A DNA stretch of 64,000 bases from Siphonodentalium dalli (GCA_032622095.1 CP136061.1:61379627-61443626), one strand, 5' to 3'; positions 13,401 through 28,500 are shown, counted from the stretch's first letter. Notes: generated from the letters alone by a model not told the origin. Program-made: numbers and translations.

Positions 13401-16400
13401 AGTGAGGCCTAGTCATTATGATTAATTAGCTGTCAGTCAATTTGACTAAGCTAAGTTAGACATCCTGGGGACATTGGTTTGACTAACCTAAGTTAGTCTT
13501 ATTGACTAATTTTTCCCCCGTCAGTGTCATGGTAGTTTATGGTGCCAATTATCGATTGGGGCGAGGAGCAATGTAGGTCTACGTTCCTCGGTGGGTTAAT
13601 ATAAACGAAAACTGGTATATTCCGATAATGTTCGCATCTTTGAAAAAACGGTGTTCCTGATGCACGACCAGGTAAGATCGTGCGTGCGTAGCATATAATA
13701 TCCTATAATTGCCTGCAGGTATCACCACTGAACTAATTCACAATAGGTAGGTTCTAAAAATAGACCGAGAACCGACACACGCGAGGTCTGAAGAAAGCGG
13801 GCGTAGAACGGATTGGAATGTATGCAATGGTATGCCATTGAGCTGTTGAACATAATGTTCCATGTGTCGTATTAATGAGATCAATATATTAACCCGATAT
13901 ATTCTAAATTCGCGGTAGTCAGTGGCGCGAAAATAATCGTGCTGCTTTATAGGTCCTACAGTAATAACCTCAGACTGAGTCAGACATTGGCTTTTTCCAG
14001 ATTTGTATCTATAACAATGTGTACCATAACATTCGAAAGGAGGGTAATTAATAAATCATGTTGAGATAGACTAATGTGTATATAGTCTAATGTAGAACGC
14101 AGATTGGGTACAAACTGTGATGGGTTAGTGGTTGCTGAAACGAGCTATTTGGCAGAATTATTCGTGCTGCTATAGCAGCAACATCAGACATTCAATTGGC
14201 AATGTTTCCAGATGTATATGTAACTTTGTTTACCATAACTTTGTAAGGAGGAGTAGTTTGTATTGGTAATCATTTTCAATTTTAGATATAAATGTATTTA
14301 GGACGTACACACATTGAGTAAAACTTCAACGTGTTATTTCAATGGCATTACAATAGTTTGATGAATATGAACAAACATTTGTTTAATTGACTTATATCAC
14401 GGTATAGTATAGGTGTAAACATTAAGTGAAAGTTTTAGCCTACTGGTGTTTCAAGACCTGTTTCAGATTGAAAAATTAGTATTTGGGCCATATTCAGTTG
14501 GGGCAAAATTCTGCCATAAATGGGTTGCCATTTTTTATTGAAAACAAACTTTAGGAGAGGCAGGAGTCATATAACTTAAAAAGTTATGTTTGTTAATTTT
14601 CTATCGACAAAAGAAGCTTTTCCTTGCGCATGAAATCCTTATATCTATATAAGGATATGAATAATTAGCTTGAAACCAGTCCAAATATTTTATGAACACA
14701 TTGAGGCTGTTACTTCTAGTACTCGACTGAAGGGATGTAGTTTTTAGCTCACCTGAGACGAAGTCTCTGGTGGAGCTATAGTCATCACTCCTCGTCCGTC
14801 CATCCGTCCATCGTCCGTCCGTCCATCCGTCCGTCAACAATTCTTTGAACATCTTCTCCTCTGGAACCATAAGACCGAATGGGTTCATATTTGGTGTGGA
14901 TGTTCCCTAGGTGACTCTCATTCAGATTTGTTCAAATGATGTCACTGTGTATAATAGTTGCGAAGCCAGGGCCATAACTATTTTCCACCATAGTAATTAT
15001 TTTAAACATCTTCTTCAGAACGACAAGACCGAATGGTTTCATATTTGGTGTGGATGTTCCCCAGGTGACTCACATTCAGATTTGTTCAAATGAGTTCACT
15101 TAATTGCTGAAATAGTTGCGCAGCCAGGGCCATAACTCTTTCCCTCCATAGTAATTCTTAAAATGACTTCTAAAATACCATCAGGCCATATGGGTTCATA
15201 TTTGGTATGAAGGATCCTTGGGTGACTGGGGTTCAGATTTGTTCAAATCAGGTCACTGGGTCAAATGTGGGCGGGGCCAGGGACATAAGTCCAAAAACAT
15301 TTTGTTTTATAGATTTAACTCTTTAACCAAAAAAACAAAACAAAATTATATATATAAAAATAAAAGAATATTTAAAAAAAAATGTGAAATTGTTTTTTTT
15401 ATTAAAATATTAAGAAAAAAAGAAAAAAATGTATTTAACTCCATGATCAATTATATATATATATATATATATATTATTGTTTAACATTTTTTGAAAATTG
15501 AAAAACTAATGCCATTACATTTTCTGAAGGTTGTGCCCCCTGGTCCTTCACTCGAGTTCACTGCTTCTGTCACCCTGGTCCTAAAATAATATTTACTCAA
15601 ATTCTTGACAGAGAATCATTAATAAGAACCATTTACTTTGGCTCTACCTGTATGCGGGGGTATGCCTACACATGTCAATTGAAATCTGACATTTTCATAA
15701 ACATAGATCTGCTAGAGGTCATTAATTCCCAATTACAACAACAATATATAATATGTATTGTTCAAATCTTTCAACAGGACATTTAACACTCCCACATCCA
15801 CCACCTCACTAGAACATATTTGGCAAACTTCAAAAGTGTCCTTTGAAAGAACCACCAGCTCTATTTAGCTCATATTTAATATTGAGGCTCCTTTGGTGAT
15901 TGGGATTCAGATGTGTTCAATAAGGGTCACCAGGTCAAGTAGGTGCAAGGCCAGCTACATTACCCTTTCTCTCCATAGTAATTCACGGGTGACAGATTTG
16001 TGAAAATGGGATCACAAAGTTAAATAAGGGCAGAGCCAGAGACATAACTATTTCACTCCATAGTAATTCTTAAAATATGTTTGCAAGAACTAGTTGGCTT
16101 ATTTAGCATAGAATGTGCTTGTTTGGCTGCAATTCAGATTTTTTTTAATTGGGTCACCTGGTCAAATAGGGGCCAAGTGAAGGACAGTTTCTCTCTTAAT
16201 ATGCTTCCACAAAGACCATCAGGTCTATTTTACTGATATTTAGTATGAAGGGTTCTTTGGTATCTGGGATTCAAATTTATTCAGATGGGGTCACCAGGTT
16301 AAATAGGGTGGGACCAGGGACATAACTATATGTCTCTATAGTAATTCTTAAAATGTCTTCTCAAGAGAGGTTGGACTATTTAGCTTACATATAGTATGGA

Positions 16401-16982
16401 GGATCCTTTAGTGACTGATATTCAGATTTGTTAAAATGAGGTCAACCTGTCAAATGACGGGGCTATGGGGAGTTAACACTTTCGTGTCTAATAAAATCAT
16501 TGAAATACCAAATTCATTAAAACATCTACCTTGGAACCACCTGACTGATTAATCTGACATACATGTATGGTTTTTGGGTCCATTGATAATTGGGCTTCAA
16601 ACATGTCTAAATGGTTTTATAAAAAGGTGCTTGTGAGATTGGAAATTTCTAACAATTGAGAAAATTTGAGGTGTCGGTTGTGAAATTCCAACCTAAGATC
16701 AACGAATTCAGGATTTGTTTTTTAAATTTGAACTCTCTCTCTCTCTCTCCTCTTATGATGGCACACCACTGACTTATATAGTGAGGGTCATTTGGTTGAT
16801 TTGTTTCATCTTATGAGTATCATATCTATACATATATAAGTTAAATGTTGGAAACACCCTAATATATTCAGATCGAGATCGTTGATTTCCAGTCGATATG
16901 GTCTGGTGAGCGACCCCACAGTCATTGACTGTCTTGTTTAGAATGTTGCACGAATTCAGGATTTGTTTTTTAAATTTGAACA

Positions 16983-17016
<34 letters not shown>

Positions 17017-20000
17017 CCTCTCTCTCTCTCTTTCTCTCTCCCTCCCTCCCTCTCTCTCTCTCTCACTCTCTCTCTCCCCCTCTCTCTCTCTCTTCTTATG
17101 ATGGCACACCAAGTTAAATGTTGGAAAAACCCTAATATATTCAGATCGAGATCGTTGATTTCCAGTCGATATGGTTGAAGATATGGGTTAAACATCTGTC
17201 GATCGTGATCGGCCTCTCGTCTCCACAATGGACCATAGTCCACATTTCCTTCAACGTAAACCAGCTAGTGAAATATGTAGGGATATATAGTAGGTCTACT
17301 GGTTTGCCGAGTTCACTAGTTGATTTACGTCGAAGGAAATTCGGACAAATCACATTACTGTATCAGCTGTCTTCTATTCCAGGACGCCATGAAAGTGTCC
17401 ATGACGTACCATGACAGACCAATCCAAGCTAAATGTCTGATAAATTTCGCCGACACGCACAGGAAGAAACATGATTTCGAGGTATAAATCATTAGAAATC
17501 ACAAATACAGTAATGCTCTAATTAATCGACCTCTTATAACCAAAGCAGAATTATGGGTAACTTTTCAGGATTTAGTCGGAAATATGGCTTGTTGCCATTC
17601 ATCGGAAAGCTCTCGGGGAGAGCTTTCCGATGAATGGCAACAAGCCATATTTCCGACTAAATCCTGAAAAGTTACCCATAATTCTGCTTTGGTTATAACT
17701 GAGAGGTCGATTAATTAGAGCATTACTGTATTTTGCGTGTTCAAAGCGCCAAATAACATTTATAGGTTTGAATAAATTAAACGCGCAATTGCTCGTTTTT
17801 TTTCAATTCATGTGGATAAAAATGAATCCTTAATTATACCATATCCTTCTATTTTGATCCTATGAATTTTGAACAGACTAACCGAAATGGTATAAATTTA
17901 TTAGCCGTTTTCAATCGTTCACACAAGAAGCTCTTTATTTTTATAAGATCAGAAAAAAAATATATTCGGACACTGAATTTCTGTTGTAGAAATCATGTGT
18001 AAATCACGTGTACAGAACTTACATCTCATGTCGTAAATTCTAAGGTACTTGCGTGCGAAGTATAACTGTTATAGTCTATCGTTCACATATAGTACACGTG
18101 AAGCACAATGCAAATACATGAATATATACATTTCCGTGCATTGTATATATATATTTAAAGTTACAAGGCGGTCTGTGCTCCAATAATACACATACCATAT
18201 TCGCTTTTGAATTTCCCCGGTATCGAAATACATGTAGGATTGTAGGTTGATAAATGACTGAACTATACGTGTACCTTTCAACGAGCATTATATGCATGTC
18301 ACAGAAAGACCCAATGAAGTCTGATGAAGTTATAAAAAATACAACTTCGAACACACAAATCGGTCCCCGTGCAATGCATTGCAATACGTGTGTGATGTGT
18401 ATTTATTGAAATTCTGGAATCGGAAACAGAATAACACGTGACTGTCCGGGAAAGGTACATTGCGTTATCTTAATGGTACTCAATCCGATTAAGCATCACT
18501 AAATTGCTATTTCTTTGGCTTCGGGGGCAAAAACATATTTGATTCGAGTCTAGGAACCCATCCATCAAAGCTGAGAGTGATCAGTTATCGATGTTTGAAG
18601 TTTGCTAATTTTTGGAGATGTGGGCCAGAACCACGTGCTCAACAGACAAATTGCGAGTGAAAGATGGATAACTCTAAAATCAAGTGGTTATTATTGTTAA
18701 TAGTAACCACTTGATTTTCGAGTTATCCATCTTATCCATGATATGATATCTGAAGATCACGAGAGGAGACTTAATTTTTCCTGATTCATGAAAGTTAATG
18801 ATTATTTTCAAATAGAAAGGCAACTACCCATCGATATTTTTTCTTTATTTGAGAATATTCATGTCATGCGTGTTGATCAATTGTTCAAATCAGTGCCACC
18901 CTAATTATGATTATTATAATGTCTGTTCCAGAAAGCCTACCCTCGGTATGAGTCAGCGTTTGCCATTATGGTTGAAATAGGTGACAAAATTGGCCAGATT
19001 GTTGTTCTCAGCGGCATGGCCAAGATCAACCTGTTCATGAGAGATTTTCAAAAGGTAAGCTGAACATGAAAATTAACGCACTTTAATTAAAATAATGAGA
19101 ATGACAACGCCCATTGCATGGTGCATATCTTTCGGCCATGTAGAGGACACCCCCCCCCCCCCCCCCCCCCGTCTGTGCAACAAATTACAACCTCGGTTAC
19201 ATATTGCCAGGTTGGCTGCAGTTCTAGGACAGGATTTATTTCTCAGATATGCAACATCACCTGTATTCACATGACCGTAACTAGAGGTTCCCCATTGGGG
19301 TCTACTAAAGAAATGGATGTTGATTTTCTTGCGTTCCATAGAGTATGGAAGCATGTTGTTCTGACATTTTGTGTGGAACGCGAAAACACACATAAAACTG
19401 TCATACCAACTTGCATCCATACTCTATGGAACGCAACACAATCAACATCCATTACTTATATTTATATATTTATACACTCAACCGAGTCACTGACGGATAC
19501 CCGTTTAGGTTTGGACGTTTCAAGATGGCGGCGCCCAGTGGACAGGATAAGCGATAAGTGTATATATTGTCTTCAAACATCAATTAACGACATCTTTCGG
19601 TGAGACACCTTTAAACAGTTATGCATGAATTTGTATGCCCAACACATAATTATGTACCATCGCTTTCGCATGACAGGCATGCGAAATGTTGTATTTGGCG
19701 TGTCAAGTCGTCATAAATTTTCGAAATTTTATCGAGGCGGCGAAATGTTCGCTTTTTCCTAATTTTTTGGCCATGGGCTCATGGATCCGCAAATTTATGT
19801 ATTGTCTTGGGTAGAGATGGACATTTTTGGGGCGGATTAAAAGTCGAACTGCGAGCCGGAGACCGAGTCCGGTAAAAGGAGTAGTTGGGAATTCTGGTGA
19901 GAAGCACGAGAAACCTTCAGTGATACAGTTGTTGTAATAATTTGAAGGATTAGTTGTTTTAACGGAATTATGAGTTGGTCATTCGTGAAACCAATATGTT

Positions 20001-22566
20001 TTAACTTCTTCTATATCTATATTTGCGAATGTCTGTTTGTCTGTGTTCTATAGAAATTCACAGGGGACCACCTAGATGGCACAGAAGGGTCTAATAGGGG
20101 TACCTTTTTACGCGAAAGATAATGGCGAGGGTTAGAATTTTCTAAACTGACGCCGTTGTTGTCAGGGGCAGAAAAGGGGGAGGGGCAGAAAAAAAAATTG
20201 TCGCCGATTGCCACCAAACTTATATATAATCATCCCCATAATATGAGGAATCTAATGGTATGGTTTAAATATGTCAAAAGTTGGGCAGTTCGCGTCAGGG
20301 ATGCCCGGAAGGGGAGAGGGGCACCAAAATTGATCAAAATAATTTTAGCGCCGAATTCCACCAAATTGATGCACATTCTTCTGAGATGTTCTCCATGATA
20401 CAAGGAATCTTATTGTGTGATTTAAAGACGCCAAATTGGTGTCGTTGTGATGAGATATTTGGGGCGGGGATGGTGGGTGGGTACTAAATCTGATAAGAAT
20501 TGGTTTAGTCGCCGATTGCCACGAAACTTATACAAATTCATCCCCATGTTATGAGGTGTCTAATGGCGTGGCTTAAAGCTGTCAAAAGTTGCGTCATTAT
20601 ATTAAGGGGTGCACACTGAAAGGGAGAGGGGCACCAATATTGATACACAACATTTTTAGCGCCAATTTCCACCAAATTGATACACATTCTTATCCATGGT
20701 ATGAGGAATCTAATCCTATGATTTTAAAGACGTCATATTGCTGCTTTTGTGAGAGATGGGGTGGGGTGGGGTCGGCACTAAATTTGATAAAAATTTATCA
20801 GGAGTCTAATTGTGTGGTTTAAAGATGTCAAAAGTGGGGCCATTCGAGTCAGGGGTGCCTAGAGGGTGAGAGGGACACAAACATTGATAAACAATATGTT
20901 TAGCGCCGATTTCCACCTGATTGATACATATTCTTCTCCGTGATACGAATAATCTAATCGTGTGGTTTAAATGCGCCAAATTGGTGCCTTTTGGTGAGAG
21001 ATATGCAATTGTGGCCCTAAATTTGATACGAATTTGAAAACTCGCCAATTTTCATAAATTTTATATATATTCATCTCTATAATGAGTCTAAGTGTGTGGT
21101 TTAATGATGTCAAAAGTGGCGCCGCTTGAGTCTGAAATAGGGACGGGAGGGTCACCAAAAACTTATAAAAAAATGTTTAGTGCCAATTACCATCAAACTC
21201 ATACACGTTCTTCTCAAATGATACAATGAATCAAATATTTACGAATATCTGTTTGTGTTCTATATATAACTTTAAGGGTACAATCGAGATGGCACCAAGC
21301 TGTCTAACAGGGGTAACTTTTTACGAGTAAGATAATGGTGCGGGTTAAAATTTTCTAAAGTGACGTTGTTGGAGTCAGGGGAGGGCTATTTTTAGCGCAG
21401 ATTTCGACCAAATTGATATATTATTCTTCTCCGTGATACTAGGAATATAAACGTGTGAATTAAAGAAAGACAATTGGTGCCGTTTGGGTGAGAGATGGGG
21501 GGGGGGGGGTAATAACTATTACTATGATAAGAATTTGTTTAGTTGCCGATTACCACCAAACTTATATATAATCATCTCAATTATACAATGCATGCACGAG
21601 TCTAATAGACGTGGTTTAAATATGACAAAAGTGGCGCGGTTCAAGTCATGCATGAGGGGAGTTGCACCAAAGTTGATACAAATATATTTAGCACTGATTC
21701 CACCAAATTCGTGCACGTTCTTCTCTAATGATATGATGAATTAAATCACATTTGGGGGTCATTTGGGTCATGGATGGCGAGAGGAGATTCACTAGAATGT
21801 ATAAGATTGTTCACTTCGCCGATATCCAACAAAGTTATATATTGTTATCTCCCAGGCCATCTCCATGTCGTTCTAATGAGTTTTTGGCATTCCAATTTCA
21901 CAATCTCGACAAATGGTGACCGAATTAAGTCACTCGAACAATTATATCTTCTCAACTGTCATATTTATATGGGGATGGAAATCAGGGTATTCCTATAATG
22001 ATCTAACAACACAGATACACAGAAGAAAGAATTAAAAGTATATTTCTATCAATCTATTTAAGAGATACATATATTCATTCAAACTGAGGGACCTTGAATC
22101 GTCAGAGGATTGCATATTATAATGGCGCATGTATATATTATAACACGATTGAGTATGTCCCATTCAATATAGTTTCCACAAAAAATGTTACAATTGCCAA
22201 AAGATATGGAAATGTAGAGCAGGCCTGTTCAAAAATAGTGGTCACAGTGTGCAGTCAAATATGTTTACTTCTGAGATAAAGGAAAACGCAGTCCGTAGTA
22301 CATGACTTTTCAGGATCCTCCAATAGTGACATCTGACAAGGGTATATCTGCCCGATACAGATGATTTATTTCATGTTTTAGAACAGACTCATCGCCTAAC
22401 ATAAACAACTCAAAATCTCGCTGTGTCTGGCACATGTAGCTGCTATACGTGTATAACATAATTTCTTTTAAACTGAAAATGATTAGCCAGTATATAGCAT
22501 CAGAACAGAGGAGCACCTGGGCATATCTTTAAAACATCTGTATCTTCATGAAGATACGATAAACTA

Positions 22567-22597
<31 letters not shown>

Positions 22598-25500
22598 ACA
22601 TCTCTATGTAAAACAAAATTGTCATCTTTTATTTTTTCGAATTAATGTGTTTATGATGTTCACGTTTCATGCTATAACATCTGAAGTATACGCAGTTGTA
22701 AATAAATAAATACTTCTTTATTGGTGGGACGGATTAAACGCGATAAACTAAATGATAATCGCTCCGACCTGACAAGAAACGTGAGCCACTTTTTATATTC
22801 CATGTGTAAGAATCATGTTTTGTAATGCCATTTGGATATACAATTTATGAGAACACGTGTAACACTTTGAGAGCAAGAGTATTCTCTATTCCCACCAAAT
22901 ATCCACAGAGGGTTTCACATCACTTTAACCTGGGCAACGCCGGGTAACCCTGCTAGTATTCTATAATTACAATCATGGGTATATAATATATGATCTTGAG
23001 CGCGTTACCATTTCTGACATTGGTTTTCATGTATGTAATATGGCAATGTCATTTCATTCCCCACCAGCTGGTGTATAGGCTATAGCCGACATTGCTCGAG
23101 ATTATTGGCAACAATATTTAACTGTGGCTTTTGTCCCACTCATTCGGAGAATTTACCACCTATATTTGGAAATTTCAGCTGACATCTTTAGATATAACAA
23201 TGCGTGATCGTAAACAACACGCACAATAACAGCGCGATTGCAGCTAGGCATTTCGCTTCTCGGTGAGGTTTTGATGCGAAAATTGTCAGAACCTGAACGA
23301 AAATTGTTTCTGAACCTGAACAAAATCATCGGAAATATTGCGAACCTGAACCTGAACATTTTGAAATTTTCAAAGGTCGTTTTTCGGAGTTAGACAATAA
23401 AAATATCGCCGGTTTTGCATTCCGAAGATGTGTAGTAGCCTAATCTGCACAGGACAAAACATAAATTTGCGGATCGATGAGCCCATGGCCAAAAAAATAG
23501 GAAAAAGCGAACATTTCGCCGCCTCGATAAAATTTCGAAAATTTATGACGACTTGACACGCCAAATACACTCTTATGACTAATGTGTAGGTTTTCTACTC
23601 AAAATGTGTAGCCCTGCTACACAATCATTATTCAATTTTGATCTTAAACATATTTGTTTTATATATGTGTAGTTTCATATTCGTACACAAATTGTGTAAC
23701 AATTTTTACACATAAATGGGTAAATTTATACACATTTATACACAACTGTGTGCATAAAATCATTTTGTGTAGGTTCTTACACACAAAGTTCGTAGACAAG
23801 AAATGTGAGTTCAGTAGTCCGACCTGTGGGTATATATAGTATTAAAGATATATGCAGATTTATATGTTAAAACTTTCATGGCGTACAGTGGTATATAGTA
23901 TTTTGTTCTGTACTGTGTGAGTTTTTGTTTTAAATGAACAAACCATGGTCGTGGCGTGATTGCATACTATTAGTATTATTACAACAATCATAACAAGAGT
24001 CTAAGGGCAGTAATTGCAATGAAAGTTTTAACAAATAAATCCTCATATATTATTAATACTATACCCACAAATCGGAATTCTGAACTTACAATCCTTGTCT
24101 ACGATCTCTGTAGATTGCATTCCGAAAAAAAAATTCTCAAACAATATGGCCGTCATGCAGCAGAAGATATGAATCTGAAAGTACCGCAATGCGCATGCTC
24201 TGTGTTCTTACACAATTGTGTGTAACAAAATATACACCATATGTATAGAATGGCCCTTGGTCCATGTAGTTATATGTAAAACTACACATTGATGTGTGTA
24301 TTAATCGTGTTTACACATTCCATGTGTAATCGTTTCTACACATTAGTTATAAGACTTTTAACATTTCGCATGCCTGTCATGCGAAAGGGATGGTACATAG
24401 GTGTTGGGCATACAAATTCCTGCATAACTGTTTAAAGGTGTATCACCGAAAGATGTCGTTAATTGATGTTTGAAGACAATATATATACTTACCGTTTATC
24501 CTGTCCACTGGGCGCCGCCATCTTGAAACGTCCAAACCTAAACGGGTATCCGACAGTGGAGTCAGCTCCCATTTCCAAAGTTATTCTCGTGAATTGATGC
24601 AAATTGCGTCTACACAAAAATGGATGCAAGTAGGGGTCAGCGCGCGTCGCCATGTGACGTAATTTCGAACAACCAACATCCTGCATTCGTGTTCCCCAAC
24701 GCGGGTGCATTTGTGAGTGTAGATATATGTATAACTTTGATTTCCAACTGCACATCCTATTGAGTCAGACCCAATTTTCCAAATCCGGGAAATTCCACTT
24801 GCATCCCATCGGGTAGGAATTTCCATCTGATAGCTATGAAGCTTACACTTGGTTGGACATTCCCAACCTGACACCCCCTATGATCGGAAAGTTTCCACCT
24901 GGTGACCATTTTAAGTCACATATATATCTTACCGAAAGTAGGAATATATTTGACTTTGGTTCTGAAAGATTAAATTTCACATACAACGGTCATGAACATT
25001 TCCACTGCAGGAAGAGCAAAAAAATGAATGGAAAGATTCCCCATCACCTATCAGCATAACATTGTGCAGGGATGTGGCTAGAGGGTCTCCGCTGGGGGGG
25101 GGGGGGGTGTCCACCTTGAGAATTTCCAATTGCTGCACCCCCCCCCCCCTTGAGTCGGAATCACACCAACACAACTTTTTGCATAATTCCATTTGCACCC
25201 CATTTGCACCCCTTGTACCTCATGCTCAGGCCTAATTTCCTATATATTCATAAGCCATGCTTCTATTTTCCCAGTATGAGAACATTAAGATATTTTAACC
25301 TGAAAATTGCCCCCAAAAAACAACAAGTGATCTAATTCCAGACAAATGCACACAGCTACCGACAACAGACCAGGAAACACCGGACCGATCATGGTTGTTC
25401 GGCCCGGTGTGAGAAAATTTTTAAAACTATACAAGAAAATCGCAAATCCTAGCATCTAGACTGGCCTCAACTGAAGCTTCCTAGTGTTGGAAATTTCAAA

Positions 25501-28500
25501 CCTCATGCTCCCCCTCAGGTTGGAAAATTCTTCAACTGGTGACCATTTATGTGTACAAGTTTGACCAAATGTAGTAAAATATTGTTTTGCTAAACTAATT
25601 AGCAGTTTTGTATTGGCCATGTGGATGGGACAATGACACACCGGGCCGACCATAGTTCGACCCGGTGTGCGAAAATTTTGAAATCTGAACAAGAAAATCG
25701 CAAAATCCTAACATCTAAACTAGCCTCAAGCCTTCCTACTGTTGGAAATTTCAAACCCTACACCCCCACTTAGGTTGGAAAATTTCCAACTGTTGACAAT
25801 TCCAATGACAATGTTGACCAATTGTATGACAATATTGTTTTCTTAAATTAACTAGAAGTTTTTGACTGGCCACGGGGGAGGGACCAGGACACAAGCTTTC
25901 CAAGTGTTGGAAATTTCCAACCTGTCACCGCCTTAAGGTTGGAAAATTTCCAACTGATGACCATTTCTGTCAAAATTTTTTGACCAAAAATAGGAACATA
26001 TGCAAATATGGGTCGAAAAACAATAAATTCCCCCCAATAAATTGTTTTTACCTGAAATTAGGAATTTCCAACTATTGAAAATATAGCTCTCTGCTGGGGT
26101 GAGACACCCCCACACCCCCCTCTAACCACATCCCTGACATTGTGTGCATCAATTTGAGATCAAGGCATGGGTTTGGTGGTCAAATAGTTTTAATTGTTTT
26201 CCTTACTGAACCCTGGTTAAATGTTGCTGCTTATTTGCAATGATGCTGGTGGGTTCTGCTGAATTGATATGATGATAGCGGAACAAATGATGCTGTTAAG
26301 AAAAAGTACATGCAGTTATTTATTTATAAAATTGTAATTTTCGCGGTGTTTGAATAATCCGAGAGATTTGAGAAATAGCCTTGTAGTGTATGAACCATTC
26401 ATGAACATATATATTGTAAACTGTTTTAATAACGGCTGTGTTGCGAACCAACATGGCTATTCTTGTCGTTTTGCAAGCACTATCGCAGTCATTATTAGCT
26501 CAACTTTACATTGTATAGTTTGAGCTATTGCCGTGTGTTGGCGTCCGTCGTCCGTCCGTGCGTCCTCCGTCGGCAATTTCCTTTGGCTCACTCTACAGGC
26601 TGCATCCCTCATCCGATAATCACATACTTTATATGGATCTTCGGGGTGACCCGTAGATGGGAGCCATCGATTGTTTTCGTTAAAAAACATAGTCGCCGGC
26701 TAGTGTTCGCGCTGGACCGAAAAATCTTTTGGCCAAATGTTTGGTCAAGTGAAAATTTTATTGACCAAATTAAAAATAATAAGATTTGGCCAAATTAAAA
26801 ACAATTTGGCCAAATTTTCTGGGCGGTTCACATTTGAAATTAAAAACGAAATTCGCAAACATGAGACTAAAATTCTATATATTTATAATGACATAAATCC
26901 GATTAACCAAGTGCAATAAATCTTTGTCGCTGACACCGTGGTCGCCAACAAATAAAGTAATGAGCTGTGTTAGTTGTCATCGATATATATGTTCGCCGAG
27001 ATAAACAATAATGTTGCTTATTATCGTGAGGTGGTAATTGTTGAATATCGATTGTATTCAAACATTTTATGATGTGAAGCCAGGTTGGTGTTAGTTGACG
27101 GGATGCAGTGTATGACATATCACATAACTGACATGCCATTGAGTTAAATAATCAACACAAAATTACGTAACTAGTGAACAGATTAAGCGTTTTGGCGATT
27201 TTATTATTAGAAATATTATTAGAAATTGCTGGTTTAATGTTAGAGCTTACATTGTCCCCTTTGTACAGCCGTCACAATTCATGGTACGATATTTCAGACT
27301 TACGAAACCCGCGATACATTCGTCCATTAGCTTCGTCTTCAGTGCCTTTGAATTAGCTTTCAGTCTAAATTTGGGGTAAAAAAATGTTTGGCTGAATGAA
27401 ATTTTTATTGGCCAATTTCGAAATAAAAATTGTCTATTGCCCAATTTGGCCACCGACAGCGCGAGCACTGCCGCCGGCAACCATTTTGAATTTCAAATTT
27501 GAATCCATCGGCACACCCTGCAACCCGCATTTATTGGAGAAATGTTTTGAAAATTTACAGGCATGCTTAGGATCATCTCTAGATGGGAGCTATCAAATTT
27601 TAGCGTTTTTAGATGAAAAACATGGCCGCCGGCAGCCATCTTGGATTTTATTCTTTGCATGACTAAATCCTTTGGCTCACCATACAGACCACATCCTTCA
27701 TCCGATCATCACCAAACTTCGTATGGGTCTAAGAGTGACCTCTAAATGGGAGCCATCGATTATTTCCTAAATTCGATAAAACAAAAAACAAGGCCGCCAG
27801 CAGCCATCTTGGAGTTTACTATTTGCATGACTAAATCCTTTGGCACAACCAGCAGGCCACATCCCTCATCCGATCATCACCAAATTTTCGGGTGACATCA
27901 TCTAGATGGTAGTCATCTATTTTTTCCCGAAATTCGTTTAAAACATGTCCATCTTGGATTTTAAATTTGAATCCATCGGCTCAGCCCGCATTTATTTGAG
28001 ACTTATTTTTAATGTGCATGCATGTATAGGATGACCTCTAGATGGAAGGCATCGATGAAAAACATGGACGCCGGGATTTACTCTTTGCATGACTAAACCC
28101 TTTGGCATACCCTGCAAACCACATCCCTCCTCCGATCATCACCAAACTTTATATGGATATTCATGGTGATTTCTAGATGGGAGCCATCAATTCTTTTTCG
28201 AAATTCGTAAAAAAAACATGGCTGCCAGCGGCCATTTTGTATTTTACTTTTTGCATGACTAAATCCTTTGGCACACCCTACAGGCCACATCCCTCATCCG
28301 ATCGTCACCAAACTTCATATGGATCTTCGGGGTGTCCTTTAGATGGGAGCCATCAATTATTCCCGAAATTCGTTTAAAAAAACATGGCTGCCAGTAGCCA
28401 TCTTTGATTTTACTCCTCGCCTGACTAAATCGTCCGGCACACCCTACAGGCCACATCCCTCAAACGAGTGTTACCAAATTTCATATGGATCTTCGATGTG

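Larger units (their letters stand above)
19484..24563. mobile_element. 5 kb foldback-type composite element in rapsyn intron 3
   Basis: The left arm 19484-19806 and right arm 23450-24563 are inverted copies. Both contain GATACCCGTTTAGGTTTGGA, TTCAAGATGGCGGCGCCCAG, CATGACAGGCATGCGAAATG and CATAAATTTTCGAAATTTTA or their complements. The right arm is interrupted by a separate insertion (23569-24359); removing it restores about 320 bp of pairing. The interior holds a tandem-repeat block (20011-22957) and unassigned sequence (22958-23449). Confidence 0.8.

Noticed and set aside
16774-17243. Open frames with long Arg-Glu or Ser-Leu runs
   Set aside because: Direct translation of the (CT)n microsatellite.
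23569-24359. CRISPR-like array because of recurring TGTGTA words
   Set aside because: Spacing is irregular, words occur in both orientations, and the block is bounded by MITE termini in a eukaryotic intron.
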